Positions 16,830 to 26,710 of a stretch of DNA of 64,000 bases are shown here, in pieces. The notes beneath the pieces are model-generated. The model was not told the DNA's origin, made no database searches, and worked only from the letters and a program-made list of their open reading frames with translations. Both the position numbers and the translations under genes were made by a program. The stretch is from Hwangdonia lutea. GTDB taxonomy: Bacteria; Bacteroidota; Bacteroidia; Flavobacteriales; Flavobacteriaceae. Location of the stretch: NCBI RefSeq assembly GCF_032814565.1, contig NZ_CP136521.1, positions 3,072,501-3,136,500 of the forward strand. Direction: 5' to 3'. Each line of letters begins with the position of its first letter. Position 1 is the first letter of the stretch.

Positions 16830-17228
16830 GTGAGTAAGCTAATATCCATATCGTTATCTTTTGTTATCCTGATGCAAAGTTTTGGGTTTCATATTAATGA
16901 TATTGCTCAAATAGATGAATTTATTGAACATGCGAAATTCCATAATGAACAATACGGAGATAACGTTTTTGTATTTATCTCAAAACATTACGGAGAGCAA
17001 AAAACAATCCACGAAAAAGAGCAACATGATGAAAAGGAAGATCACGAGCAATTGCCTTTTCAGCATCAAACCCATATTACTTCCATAACAGATTTTGTGT
17101 TAAATACCTATATTCAAGTATTTAAGACACCCGAGTTTTCCGAGTTTAAAACACATCATTTTCACTATCAAGCACCTTCTTCTTCACTTCACGTTGAGGG
17201 ACTTTTTCAGCCACCACGGTTGGTATAA
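16830..17228 (+). CDS. Small exported His-rich protein ahead of the RND pump
   Basis: 132 residues from a GTG start. A hydrophobic N-terminal segment (LISISLSFVILMQSFG) looks like a signal peptide. The middle is rich in His, Glu and Lys (KEQHDEKEDHEQLPFQHQ), and the C-terminus ends FQPPRLV. The length and the PPR ending match the other small exported protein at 39.1 kb, which also precedes a metal-related membrane gene. A periplasmic metal-binding accessory to the pump is inference. No internal ATG lies early enough to keep the signal peptide. Confidence 0.65.
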   Translation: MSKLISISLSFVILMQSFGFHINDIAQIDEFIEHAKFHNEQYGDNVFVFISKHYGEQKTIHEKEQHDEKEDHEQLPFQHQTHITSITDFVLNTYIQVFKTPEFSEFKTHHFHYQAPSSSLHVEGLFQPPRLV

Positions 17229-17310
17229 ATAATCACAGGCCTTTTTATTTTTTGTTGCAAGACAAACGTCGGTTTGTAACTGTTCATTTTGATTATTTTA
17301 TAAAAAAAGT

Positions 17311-20300
17311 ATGCTTTCACATATCATTAATTTCAGTATAAAAAACAAGTTTATAGTCCTTCTTTTTACGTCCTTTATCGTAGGATTTGGGCTGTACTCA
17401 TTATCACAAATCCCCATTGGCGCCGTACCCGATGTTACTAATAATCAGGTTCAGGTTATTACCACGTCGCGCAACCTTTCTACGGAAGATATGGAGCAGT
17501 TTATTACCTATCCCGTCGAGCTGGAAATGGCCAATTTGCCGGGTGTTGTCGAGATTCGCTCTATTTCAAGATTTGGTTTATCGGTTGTCACCATCGTTTT
17601 TGAAGACGATATGGGCACCTATTTACCCAGACAACTGATCGCCGAAAAAATAAAATCGGCATCCGAGAAAATCCCTGAAGGTTTTGGAACCCCCGAAATG
17701 GGACCTATTACCTCGGGGCTTGGAGAAATCTATCAATATATTCTTGATGTAAAGCCCGAATATAAAGACCAATATGATGCCGAAGATTTAAGAACCATTC
17801 AAGATTGGATTGTAAAACGCCAGCTATCTGGAATTCCGGGTGTGGTTGAGGTGAATACTTGGGGCGGATTTTTAAAACAATACGAAGTGGCCATTAATAC
17901 CGAAAAGCTAAATGCGATGAATATCACGGCGCGCGAAGTTTTTACGGCATTACAAATGAATAATAGTGTTTCTGGCGGAGGTTATATTGAAAAGGTGAAT
18001 CAAGCCTTTTTTATACGTGGCGAAGGGTTGATCTCATCGTTAGACGATATTAAAAATATAGTTGTAAACAACAAAGATGGGAATCCTATTTACATAAAAG
18101 ATGTGGCTAAAGTAGGTTTTGGCAGTGCCACCCGATTTGGTGCGATTACGGGAAATGGCGAAGGTGAAAAGGTGTTGGGACAAGTTATGATGCTTAAAGA
18201 TGCCAACTCCAAAAAAGTAATTGAAGCGGTAAAAGAACGTGTTGCCGAAATCTCAAAATCTTTACCGGAAGGCGTATATATCAATGCCTTTCTTGATAGA
18301 AGTGAACTTATTGCCAAAACAACTTACACGGTAACCGAAAACTTAATTTTGGGCTGTTTAATTGTTGTCTTTGTTGTGGTATTGCTGTTGGGCAATCTAC
18401 GCTCCGGACTGGTTGTAGCCTCGGTAATTCCACTGTGTTTGCTTTTTGCATTGTCCTTAATGTATTTATTTGGCGTTGATGCGAATTTGATGAGTTTGGG
18501 TGCTATAGATTTCGGAATAATAATCGATGGCGCCGTAATTATCGTAGAGTTTATCGCTTTTAAAATTACAAAACAGAAAGTTGGAATTAATGCTTTGGCA
18601 AAAACAGAACAACAAGCATTAAAAGATAAAATCACGTTTTCCGGAGCTTCAAAAATGATGAGATCAGCCATCTTCGGGCAGCTCATTATTCTTATAGTAT
18701 TCATCCCAATTTTATCATTGAGTGGGGTAGAAGGGAAGATGTTTAAACCCATGGCATTAACGTTTAGTTTTGCCCTTATTGGCGCCATGATTTTGTGTTT
18801 TACTTATGTTCCCGTAGTGGCATCTATGTTTTTAAAACCATCGAATGCTACCGATAAAAACATCTCTGTAAGATTAATGAAATGGGTGAATAAAATGTAC
18901 GAGCCCATTATTCATTGGGCTTTACAAAGTAAAAAACTGGTGCTTGGTGTTGCTGTTGCGCTTTTGGCAATGTCTATATATTTATATGCAACCATGGGTG
19001 GCGAATTTGTACCCACTTTGGATGAAGGTGATTTTGTAATTCAACCCGTGTTAAAAACAGGAACCTCCTTAAGTAACACCGTGGAAATTACGACCGAAAT
19101 TGAAAAAATACTTTTGGGGTTTCCAGAAGTCAAGCAGGTGGTTACGCGTATTGGGGCAGCCGAGGTACCTACAGACCCCATGTCTATGGAGGAAAGCGAT
19201 GTGATTATTATACTAAATCCCAAAGGCGAATGGACCACGGCGACCTCAAAAGATGAGTTGGCAGACAAGTTTAAAGAAGCTCTGGCCGTTATTCCGGGCA
19301 TGGAAGTGGAGTTTACACAACCTATCGAAATGCGTTTTAACGAGCTTATCACAGGCGTACGGGCGGATATTGCTATTAAGATTTTTGGCGACGATTTAGA
19401 GATTTTAGCCAAAAAAGGAAGTGCCATTGGTGCTTTAATACAAAACGTACCCGGTGCTGCAGATATTTCTGTTGAGAAAATCGCAGGATTGCCAGAGATG
19501 AGCGTGGAATACAACCGATCTAAAATTGCGAGATACGGACTTAATATTCAGGAGTTGAATGATATGATTGCCATGGGATTCGCAGGAAAATCTGCGGGAA
19601 GTGTTTTTGAAGGAGAAAGACGATTTGATTTGGTCGTGAGATTAGAGAAAGCAAAACGCAAGGATATTGACAATTTAAAAAACCTGTATGTCGATTTACC
19701 TTCGGGCGGAAAAATCCCGTTAAACGAATTGGCAACCATCAGTTATAAAAAAGGCGCTGCACAAATTTCGCGCGATGATACCCGACGCAGAATAGTTGTT
19801 GGCATAAATGTTCGTAACCGCGATTTACAATCTGTAGCAGACGATGTGCGAGCCTTGATAAACGAAAACATAAAGCTGCCTGCGGGTTATTCCATTACTT
19901 ACGGTGGCCAGTTTGAGAATTTGCAAAGTGCCAAATCGCGATTAATGGTTGCCGTACCCGTGGCACTCATTTTAATATTTCTGTTATTGTATTTTGCCTT
20001 TAAATCTGTTAAGGAAGCCTTAATGATTTATTCGGCCATTCCGCTCGCAGCCGTTGGAGGCGTGTTGTTGTTATGGATTCGAGACATGCCTTTTAGTATA
20101 TCGGCGGGTGTTGGTTTTATCGCGCTTTTTGGTATTGCCGTACTTAATGGCATTGTTTTGATTGAACATTTTAAAGAACTAAAACATCAAGGATTTGAGA
20201 ATATGGAAGCTTTAATAAAACAAGGTACAAAAGACAGGTTGCGCGCTGTATTGTTAACAGCATCGGCAGCCGCCTTGGGTTTTTTACCCATGGCAATTTC

Positions 20301-21639
20301 AACCAATGTAGGTGCCGAAGTACAGCGCCCATTGGCAACGGTTGTTATTGGTGGCTTAATAACGGCTACATTGTTAACTTTAATCGTTTTGCCGGTGTTA
20401 TATGCATACCTCAATACACCAAAAGAAAAGAAAAATGGAGCCAAAAAAAGCACCGTAGCGGGCTTGAGTGTTATGGCCTTGTTATTCTCAATGTCGGCAA
20501 TGGCGCAACAAGAACCTAAAACCTTAAATGAATTAATGCCTTTGGCTATTGAGCACAATGAAGGATTAAATGCAAACCGCCTCCAAACGGAACAATTTGA
20601 AGCATTGATAAATTCGGCTTTTAGTTTCGATAAAACACAAATTTTTTATGAGTTTGATGAAAATAATTTGGCAGAAAACAATGAGCCTATGCAGATTTTT
20701 GGCATCCAACAAGATTTTAAATTTCCAACGGTTTATTTTTCTGAAAAGAAAGTGAATCAAGCGCGTTATAATATAACGTCTAGCCGTTATGATATTGAAG
20801 AAAAGGGCATAAAACGGAAGGTAACCGCAGCTTATTATGCGTATCAAATCGCTAGGGAAAAAGAACGTGTTTTTAAAAGGTTAGACAGCCTGTACACTAA
20901 CTTTTCTGAAATTGCGGCACGACGGTTCGAATTGGGCGAAACCAATTATTTGGAGAAAATTACAGCAGCTTCCAAGCAAAAACAAATTAATCTTAAATAC
21001 ACACAAGCACAAAAAGAGGTCATGTCCGCTTATGCTAACGTGCTAAAGGTTGTTCAAATTGACGAAGCTATTGTTATTGCGAGAGAGCCTTCACTTAAAG
21101 TTCAGGTGGATTTTTTAAACATTAACGATAGTGCAGAATTGGCATACTATAAAAATAGGACCCTATTGCTTCAGGCCGAACGCCGTTTTGAAAAACAAAA
21201 ACTACTGCCCGACATCAGTCTTAATTATTTTCAGGGTTCAAATTCCGAATTAAAAGGAAATCTTTACGGATATCAATTGGGTGTTAAAATTCCGATTTTT
21301 TTCGGAGGACAAGCATCTCGAATTAAAGCGGCTAAAATTGCTGAAGATGTGGCGATATCGGAATCTAACGAGTATCAAATTCAGCTTCATTCAAAATTTA
21401 ATGTGCTTGAGTTAGCCTTATCCCAACACCAAGAAGCCTTGTATTATTATGAAAATGAAGGTGAAACACTTTCAGAAGAAATTCTAAAAACAGCCCATAG
21501 TAGTTTTAAAAATGGTGAAATCGATTTCTATCAATACATCCAAAGTCTGGAAAGTGCTTACGATATAAAATTGAATTATCTGGACAAACTCAATGCGTAC
21601 AACCAAACCGTTATTGCCATTAATTACCTAACCTTATAA
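17311..21639 (+). CDS. CzcA-type heavy-metal RND pump fused to a TolC-like outer-membrane factor
   Basis: 1442 residues. Residues 1-1040 or so are a complete 12-helix HME-RND pump starting MLSHIINFSIKNKF. Membrane helix 4 has D400, D406 and E413 (DFGIIIDGAVIIVEF), the charged set of zinc/cobalt/cadmium-type CzcA. Residues 1045-1065 (KKSTVAGLSVMALLF...AMA) look like a second, internal signal peptide with a possible cut before Gln1066. Residues 1070-1442 form an outer-membrane-factor coiled-coil region (LGETNYLEKITAASKQ). The fused layout is known in Bacteroidota. The adaptor gene follows 10 bases on. Whether the chain is cleaved is unknown. Confidence 0.93.
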   Translation: MLSHIINFSIKNKFIVLLFTSFIVGFGLYSLSQIPIGAVPDVTNNQVQVITTSRNLSTEDMEQFITYPVELEMANLPGVVEIRSISRFGLSVVTIVFEDDMGTYLPRQLIAEKIKSASEKIPEGFGTPEMGPITSGLGEIYQYILDVKPEYKDQYDAEDLRTIQDWIVKRQLSGIPGVVEVNTWGGFLKQYEVAINTEKLNAMNITAREVFTALQMNNSVSGGGYIEKVNQAFFIRGEGLISSLDDIKNIVVNNKDGNPIYIKDVAKVGFGSATRFGAITGNGEGEKVLGQVMMLKDANSKKVIEAVKERVAEISKSLPEGVYINAFLDRSELIAKTTYTVTENLILGCLIVVFVVVLLLGNLRSGLVVASVIPLCLLFALSLMYLFGVDANLMSLGAIDFGIIIDGAVIIVEFIAFKITKQKVGINALAKTEQQALKDKITFSGASKMMRSAIFGQLIILIVFIPILSLSGVEGKMFKPMALTFSFALIGAMILCFTYVPVVASMFLKPSNATDKNISVRLMKWVNKMYEPIIHWALQSKKLVLGVAVALLAMSIYLYATMGGEFVPTLDEGDFVIQPVLKTGTSLSNTVEITTEIEKILLGFPEVKQVVTRIGAAEVPTDPMSMEESDVIIILNPKGEWTTATSKDELADKFKEALAVIPGMEVEFTQPIEMRFNELITGVRADIAIKIFGDDLEILAKKGSAIGALIQNVPGAADISVEKIAGLPEMSVEYNRSKIARYGLNIQELNDMIAMGFAGKSAGSVFEGERRFDLVVRLEKAKRKDIDNLKNLYVDLPSGGKIPLNELATISYKKGAAQISRDDTRRRIVVGINVRNRDLQSVADDVRALINENIKLPAGYSITYGGQFENLQSAKSRLMVAVPVALILIFLLLYFAFKSVKEALMIYSAIPLAAVGGVLLLWIRDMPFSISAGVGFIALFGIAVLNGIVLIEHFKELKHQGFENMEALIKQGTKDRLRAVLLTASAAALGFLPMAISTNVGAEVQRPLATVVIGGLITATLLTLIVLPVLYAYLNTPKEKKNGAKKSTVAGLSVMALLFSMSAMAQQEPKTLNELMPLAIEHNEGLNANRLQTEQFEALINSAFSFDKTQIFYEFDENNLAENNEPMQIFGIQQDFKFPTVYFSEKKVNQARYNITSSRYDIEEKGIKRKVTAAYYAYQIAREKERVFKRLDSLYTNFSEIAARRFELGETNYLEKITAASKQKQINLKYTQAQKEVMSAYANVLKVVQIDEAIVIAREPSLKVQVDFLNINDSAELAYYKNRTLLLQAERRFEKQKLLPDISLNYFQGSNSELKGNLYGYQLGVKIPIFFGGQASRIKAAKIAEDVAISESNEYQIQLHSKFNVLELALSQHQEALYYYENEGETLSEEILKTAHSSFKNGEIDFYQYIQSLESAYDIKLNYLDKLNAYNQTVIAINYLTL

Positions 21640-21649
21640 ACTAAACGTT

Positions 21650-22795
21650 ATGAAACACATCATATATAAAATATTCATTCTAAGCTCGATTTTCACACTT
21701 TTTAATTGCGGACAAAAAAGTAGTCAGCAAATAGAAATGGAATTTGAAGAAAATGCCATGAAAAATGAAAATATTCAAGTTACACAAGCACAATTCGAAC
21801 AACGTAAAATGACCTTGGGTAATCTTGAAGAAAAGCCGTTTCCAACAGTGGTGAATGTAAACGGAATGATTGATGTCCCGCCTGCAAATAGGGCAGTTGT
21901 AAGTGCTACCATGGGCGGTTATATTAAAACAACCCCATGGCTTATAGGCGATAAAGTGCGCAAAGGTCAAGTGTTGGTGAGCATTGAAAACCCGGAGTTT
22001 GTTGCAATACAGCAGCAATACATGGAAATTAACGAACAGCTAACGTATTTAAAGGCGGAATATGACAGACAGGTAACCATGAAAGCTGAAAATATAACCT
22101 CTCAAAAAAGTTTTCTTAAGGCGGAAAGTGATTATAAAACAGCCGTGGCGACACACACAGGATTAGATAAACAATTGCGAATGCTAAACATTTCGCCATC
22201 AAAGGTTCGTGACGGAGAAATATGTTCGGTTGTCAATATTCATGCACCTGTTTCGGGTAGTATAACCAAAATGAATGTTACAAAGGGCGCTTATGTTTCG
22301 CCGGCAACCGAGATTTTGGAAATTATAGATAACAAGCATATTCAATTGGAACTTTCGGTTTATGAAAAAGATATTATGAAAGTAAAAAAAGGGCAACACA
22401 TCGACTTTAAAATTCCTGAAATTTCATCGGAAAACTTTAAGGCAACCGTATTTTTAGTGGGCACTAGCATTCAAGATAATAGAACGATTAAAGTACATGC
22501 CCAAATTGAAAATGAAGCAGAAAACACCTTTTTAACGGGCATGTTTGTGGAAGCCGCTATAGTGACGGAATCTACTTCCGCGAAAGCGCTACCAAGCGAA
22601 TCGGTTATTGAAGTTGATGGTGAACATTATGTTTTAGTTTTGAATAAAAAAGAAGGCGACAGCTATTATTTTAGTCAGGAAAAAGTTGAGGTTAAAGAAA
22701 GTTATGATGGGTATTCAAAAATAGAAAACGCAGATAGTTTTGCTGAAAACACAAGGTTTTTAACCAAAGGTGCATTTGGTTTATTAGGTGGATAA
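21650..22795 (+). CDS. CusB/CzcB-type periplasmic adaptor lipoprotein
   Basis: 381 residues with a lipoprotein signal (LSSIFTLFNCGQ, Cys21). It has a barrel-sandwich hybrid domain (VSATMGGYIKTTPWLIGDKVRKGQVLVSIE), an alpha hairpin (QQQYMEINEQLTYLKAEYD), then beta-barrel and membrane-proximal domains. It should bridge the RND pump and outer-membrane channel encoded just upstream. It ends the unit, and a strong palindrome follows at 22862. Confidence 0.93.
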   Translation: MKHIIYKIFILSSIFTLFNCGQKSSQQIEMEFEENAMKNENIQVTQAQFEQRKMTLGNLEEKPFPTVVNVNGMIDVPPANRAVVSATMGGYIKTTPWLIGDKVRKGQVLVSIENPEFVAIQQQYMEINEQLTYLKAEYDRQVTMKAENITSQKSFLKAESDYKTAVATHTGLDKQLRMLNISPSKVRDGEICSVVNIHAPVSGSITKMNVTKGAYVSPATEILEIIDNKHIQLELSVYEKDIMKVKKGQHIDFKIPEISSENFKATVFLVGTSIQDNRTIKVHAQIENEAENTFLTGMFVEAAIVTESTSAKALPSESVIEVDGEHYVLVLNKKEGDSYYFSQEKVEVKESYDGYSKIENADSFAENTRFLTKGAFGLLGG

Positions 22796-22861
22796 TGAGG
22801 TTAAATGTAGAAAGCATATTGCAATATCAAACCCTGTTATTAAATAGAAATGGTTTTTTAT

Positions 22862-22892
22862 GACCTAACAGGTTTCATAAATCTGTTAGGTC
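22862..22892 (+). terminator. Palindrome closing the metal efflux operon
   Basis: GACCTAACAG (22862-22871) and CTGTTAGGTC (22883-22892) flank an 11-base loop, followed by TTATTAG. A near-identical palindrome occurs at 36755-36787. Confidence 0.65.
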
Positions 22893-22925
22893 TTATTAGT
22901 TTATGGTTTCTTAAAAAATAAAAAA

Positions 22926-23150
22926 CTAAGCTTCTTTCGAATTTGGTACAGAACAACTTGCAGGCCCTTTTTTAATTCCTAATTTCATAAGAATAGTTTC
23001 CAACAAACACCATTTTGTAAAAGCAGACTGAATTAAATTCACGCCAATAAATACGGTAAACCATAACCAATTTTGGTGTACGTACTGCGTTAGTACAACG
23101 CTTAATAGCACCATAAAACCTACGATAACTCTAAAATATGTATTTAACAT
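22926..23150 (-). CDS. DUF2892 (YgaP-type) small membrane protein
   Basis: 74 residues: MLNTYFRVIVGFMVLLSVVL, then a second hydrophobic segment NWLWFTVFIGVNLIQSAF, the two-helix DUF2892 pattern with TKWCLLETILMKLGI. A Cys-containing tail (GPASCSVPNSKEA) ends it. DUF2892 often accompanies rhodanese domains. No rhodanese is adjacent here, although a rhodanese protein lies at 37.6-38.9 kb. It is the last gene in the minus-strand efflux direction. Confidence 0.85.
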   Translation of the reverse strand: MLNTYFRVIVGFMVLLSVVLTQYVHQNWLWFTVFIGVNLIQSAFTKWCLLETILMKLGIKKGPASCSVPNSKEA

Positions 23151-23182
23151 TTTAATTAATTTTTAAGATTATTATATTTTTA

Positions 23183-23257
23183 TTTCCCGCAGATTTCGCA
23201 GATAGTCGCAGATTTATATTTTGCTTTTCTGCGTGAATCCGCAAAATCTGCGGGAAA
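23183..23257. repeat. CGCAGATTT-type palindromic repeat, copy A
   Basis: TTTCCCGCAGATTTCGCAGA on the left pairs imperfectly with a right half ending AATCTGCGGGAAA. It lies between the RND pump stop and DUF2892. Confidence 0.85.
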
Positions 23258-23262
23258 AATGA

Positions 23263-26200
23263 TTACTTATATTTCTTTTTCTCTATCATATAATATACCA
23301 ATGGCACCACCAACAAAGTCAATACCGTTGAAACAATAGTTCCACCCATTAACGAAATGGCCAAACCTTGGAAAATGGGATCAAACAGAATCACAAATGC
23401 CCCAATAACAACGGTTCCTGCAGTTAATAAAATGGGTGTTGTTCTAACCGCTCCGGCTTCAATGGCCGCTTGTTTTAGTGGTACGCCATCTGCAGTTCTT
23501 AAATTGATAAAGTCGATAAGTAAAACCGAGTTTCGAACCATAATTCCTGCTAAAGCAATCATGCCAATAAATGATGTTGCTGTAAAGAATGCACCCATTA
23601 TCCAGTGTCCTAAAATAATTCCGATTAAGGATAACGGAATCGCTACCATCATTACAATTGGTGCTTTAAAGTTTTGGAACCAGCCTACAATCAGAATATA
23701 AATCAAGATAATAGCACCTAAAAAGGCAATGCCCAAATCCCTAAATACTTCCAGTGTAATTTGCCATTCGCCATCCCATTTTACCGTATAATTATCTTCA
23801 AAATCTGGCTGGCCTAAATACATCTCGTTTAGCTCATAGCCTTTTGGCAACGGAATATCTTTCAACTTATCTTCCATTCCTAAAATAGCATAGGCAGGAC
23901 TTTCTAATTCACCAGCCATATCTGCCAAAACATAAACCACACGTTTTTGGTTTTTACGGTAAATACTTTTTGCAGCCGTAGCTTCAGTAATAGTTACCAA
24001 ATCTGCAATAGGCACCATATAATCTTGGATGGATTTCACTTTTAACTGTGAAATATCGGTAATGGTTGATTTTTCCTTTTCGTCTAAAGCCAAAACCAAT
24101 CCTATTTGACTCACAGCATCTTCATCATACAAATTCGTGATTGCTCTGTTGGATAAAGCCATATTCATAGTATATGCTATTTGCTGTGGCGCAACACCGT
24201 ACAGCATCGCTTTTTCTTTGTTGATTTCAAACTGATATTCAATTTGGTCGTCTTCAACCATCCAATCGATATCCACCACATCATCTGTGTTTCTTAAAAT
24301 ATCTTGGATGTTATCGGCAATCCTTATTTGCTCGTCGTAATCCGGTCCGTAAACTTCGGCTACAATGGTAGATAACACTGGTGGTCCTGGAGGTACTTCC
24401 ACTAACTTCACATTAGCTCCATATTTTTCAGCAATCTTTTGAATATCCGGTCGTAATAATTTAGCGATATCGTGACTTTGGTCAGAACGTTCCTTTTTTC
24501 CAATTAAGTTCACTTGAATATCTGCCATATTGCTACCGCCACGTAAATCGTAATGACGCACCAACCCGTTGAAAGTTATTGGTGCAGAGGTGCCAACATA
24601 ATTTTGGTAATTTACCACTTCGGGTCGTGTGGCTAAGTACTGTGCAATTTCTTTAGCGACAATACCAGTGCGCTCTAAGGTTGTGCCTTCGGGCATGTCA
24701 ATAACCACTTGAAACTCATTCTTATTATCAAAAGGCAACATTTTTACAGCCACCGAATTGGTGAAAAATAATACCATGGTTCCCATTAAGAGTGCAAATG
24801 TTCCTGCTAAAAACAAATAGCGCTTTGCTCTACTTTCTAAAAGTGGTCGTTCTAATTTGTTATAAATTCTATAAATTAAAGTGTCTTCTAAAGGTTTTTT
24901 CGCTTTTTCAACTTTAGCTTTTTTATCTTTTTCCCTTAAAAAAATTAAACCTAAATATGGCGTAATAGTCAAGGCTACGAATAAGGATAAAATCATGGCA
25001 ATAGAAGCTCCTATGGGCATTGGTGCCATATAAGGCCCCATTAAACCCGAAACAAAAGCCATTGGTAAAACCGATGCAATTACCGTAAATGTGGCGAGAA
25101 TTGTTGGGTTACCAACTTCGTTAATCGCATATAAAGCGGCTTGCTTAAAAGGCAGACGTTTCATTTTAAAATGCCTATGCATATTTTCGGCAATAATAAT
25201 GGAGTCATCGACCACGATTCCTGTTACGAACACCAAAGCGAACAATGTAATTCGATTTAGTGTATAGTCCATCAAATAATAACTCAACAAGGTTAAAGCA
25301 AACGTAATTGGAACGGATAAAAACACCACCAATCCACCGCGCCACCCCATGGCCAACATTACCACAATAGTAACCGCAATGATAGAACCTATAAGGTGCA
25401 ACAACAATTCGGATACTTTCTGAGAAGCTGTTTCACCGTAATTCCTAGTAATTTCAACATGGACATCATCTGGAATTAAAGTCGTACGTAAATGGGCCAC
25501 TTTATCGATAATCACTTCTGCAATTTTCATGGCATCGGCACCTTTTCGTTTGGCAACTGAAATGGTAACTGCCGGATATTCCGATTTATAGTCCGAAGAT
25601 TTTACACTTCCTTTTCCAAAGCCTAAACTCACATAATTTTGTGGTACTTCTGGGCCATCAATAATTTCGGCAATTTGTTTTAAATAAATGGGTTGATTTT
25701 GTTGTACGCCAACTACAAGGTTTTCAACATCTGTTACCGTTTCTAAAAACTTACCTGTATTTACAAGGAATTCAGTGTCATTCTTATCAAAACTCCCAGC
25801 GTTTAATTGGCTGTTATTTGCTTGAATCATTTCAGAAACCGACAAGAAATCCAATCCGCTAGCGGCGAGTTTGTTTTTATCTAAAACCACCCGTAATTGA
25901 CGCTCACGACCACCAATTTTATGGGTAATGGCAACATCATTCACCTTTTTAATTTCGGCTTCCAGCTCCTGTGCCATTTGACTTAATTGGAAATCGTCGT
26001 AATTTTCACTCCACAAGGTTAAACCCAGCATTGGTACATCGTCAATAGCCCGTGTTTTCACCAATGGCATGGTTACACCTGCTGGCATTTTATCCATGTG
26101 TTTGTTAATTTCGTTGTAAAGCTTAACAAAAGAACGCTCAATATCTTCGCCAACATAAAACTGAACGATGACCATACCTTGCTCTTTCATCGATGTAGAA

Positions 26201-26457
26201 TACACATATTCCACACCTTTAATATTCGAAATTAATTGCTCCAACGGTTTAATGACGCGCGACTCTACTTCCGTAGGGCTTGCACCTGGGTAACCCACAA
26301 AAATATCGGCCATGGGCACATCAATTTGTGGCTCTTCCTCACGAGGAATTAAAAATGAACTATACACGCCAACCACCATAAACACAATCATTAACAACAC
26401 GGTTAACTTAGATTGCATAAAGATTTTGGCTATTTTTCCTGCGATACCTTCTTTCAT
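23263..26457 (-). CDS. AcrB/CzcA-superfamily RND efflux pump
   Basis: 1064 residues, a full 12-helix RND pump. Helix 4 reads LFALVFVTGIVVDDSIIIAEN, with the paired aspartates (VDDS) seen in proton-driven exporters of organic compounds. Two large periplasmic loops and C-terminal helices (GIMVRNSVLLIDF) are present. This differs from the metal pump at 17.3 kb (DFG...DG) and suggests drugs, dyes or lipids as cargo. Its adaptor and outer-membrane factor are the two genes upstream. Confidence 0.92.
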   Translation of the reverse strand: MKEGIAGKIAKIFMQSKLTVLLMIVFMVVGVYSSFLIPREEEPQIDVPMADIFVGYPGASPTEVESRVIKPLEQLISNIKGVEYVYSTSMKEQGMVIVQFYVGEDIERSFVKLYNEINKHMDKMPAGVTMPLVKTRAIDDVPMLGLTLWSENYDDFQLSQMAQELEAEIKKVNDVAITHKIGGRERQLRVVLDKNKLAASGLDFLSVSEMIQANNSQLNAGSFDKNDTEFLVNTGKFLETVTDVENLVVGVQQNQPIYLKQIAEIIDGPEVPQNYVSLGFGKGSVKSSDYKSEYPAVTISVAKRKGADAMKIAEVIIDKVAHLRTTLIPDDVHVEITRNYGETASQKVSELLLHLIGSIIAVTIVVMLAMGWRGGLVVFLSVPITFALTLLSYYLMDYTLNRITLFALVFVTGIVVDDSIIIAENMHRHFKMKRLPFKQAALYAINEVGNPTILATFTVIASVLPMAFVSGLMGPYMAPMPIGASIAMILSLFVALTITPYLGLIFLREKDKKAKVEKAKKPLEDTLIYRIYNKLERPLLESRAKRYLFLAGTFALLMGTMVLFFTNSVAVKMLPFDNKNEFQVVIDMPEGTTLERTGIVAKEIAQYLATRPEVVNYQNYVGTSAPITFNGLVRHYDLRGGSNMADIQVNLIGKKERSDQSHDIAKLLRPDIQKIAEKYGANVKLVEVPPGPPVLSTIVAEVYGPDYDEQIRIADNIQDILRNTDDVVDIDWMVEDDQIEYQFEINKEKAMLYGVAPQQIAYTMNMALSNRAITNLYDEDAVSQIGLVLALDEKEKSTITDISQLKVKSIQDYMVPIADLVTITEATAAKSIYRKNQKRVVYVLADMAGELESPAYAILGMEDKLKDIPLPKGYELNEMYLGQPDFEDNYTVKWDGEWQITLEVFRDLGIAFLGAIILIYILIVGWFQNFKAPIVMMVAIPLSLIGIILGHWIMGAFFTATSFIGMIALAGIMVRNSVLLIDFINLRTADGVPLKQAAIEAGAVRTTPILLTAGTVVIGAFVILFDPIFQGLAISLMGGTIVSTVLTLLVVPLVYYMIEKKKYK

Positions 26458-26710
26458 TTCTTATTTTTATTTTGGCGTTACTTTTTACTCATACCTGTCA
26501 GGTTTTTAAAACCTTACAGGGGTCGTAAAAAGTCAGGCTATCCGTTACAATCTTTTTTTGCCATATATGGCAGCAAAAAAAGGATTTCCACTTCTATCCT
26601 TAACGCGATACATCATGTTTATTATTTCTAATTAATACCTACAAGGTTTAGATACCAAATCTAGTTTGGCACAAGCCTTACAGGATACTGTAAACTGCGA
26701 CTGTGACTGC
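26458..26710. repeat. Intergenic repeat debris between pump and adaptor
   Basis: Contains an imperfect ACCTGTCAGG...CCTTACAGG palindrome (26492-26523) and an ACTG-rich stretch (26687-26724, ACTGTAAACTGCGACTGTGA and on) resembling those at 30549 and 63319. No gene seen. Confidence 0.6.

Noticed and set aside
18324-18788. Long antisense reading frame inside the RND pump gene
   Set aside because: Shadow of the pump's codon pattern. The pump frame is clearly coding, and the antisense protein has no domain.
23357-23701. Plus-strand reading frame within the minus-strand RND gene
   Set aside because: Shadow frame in a well-conserved coding region, no family resemblance.
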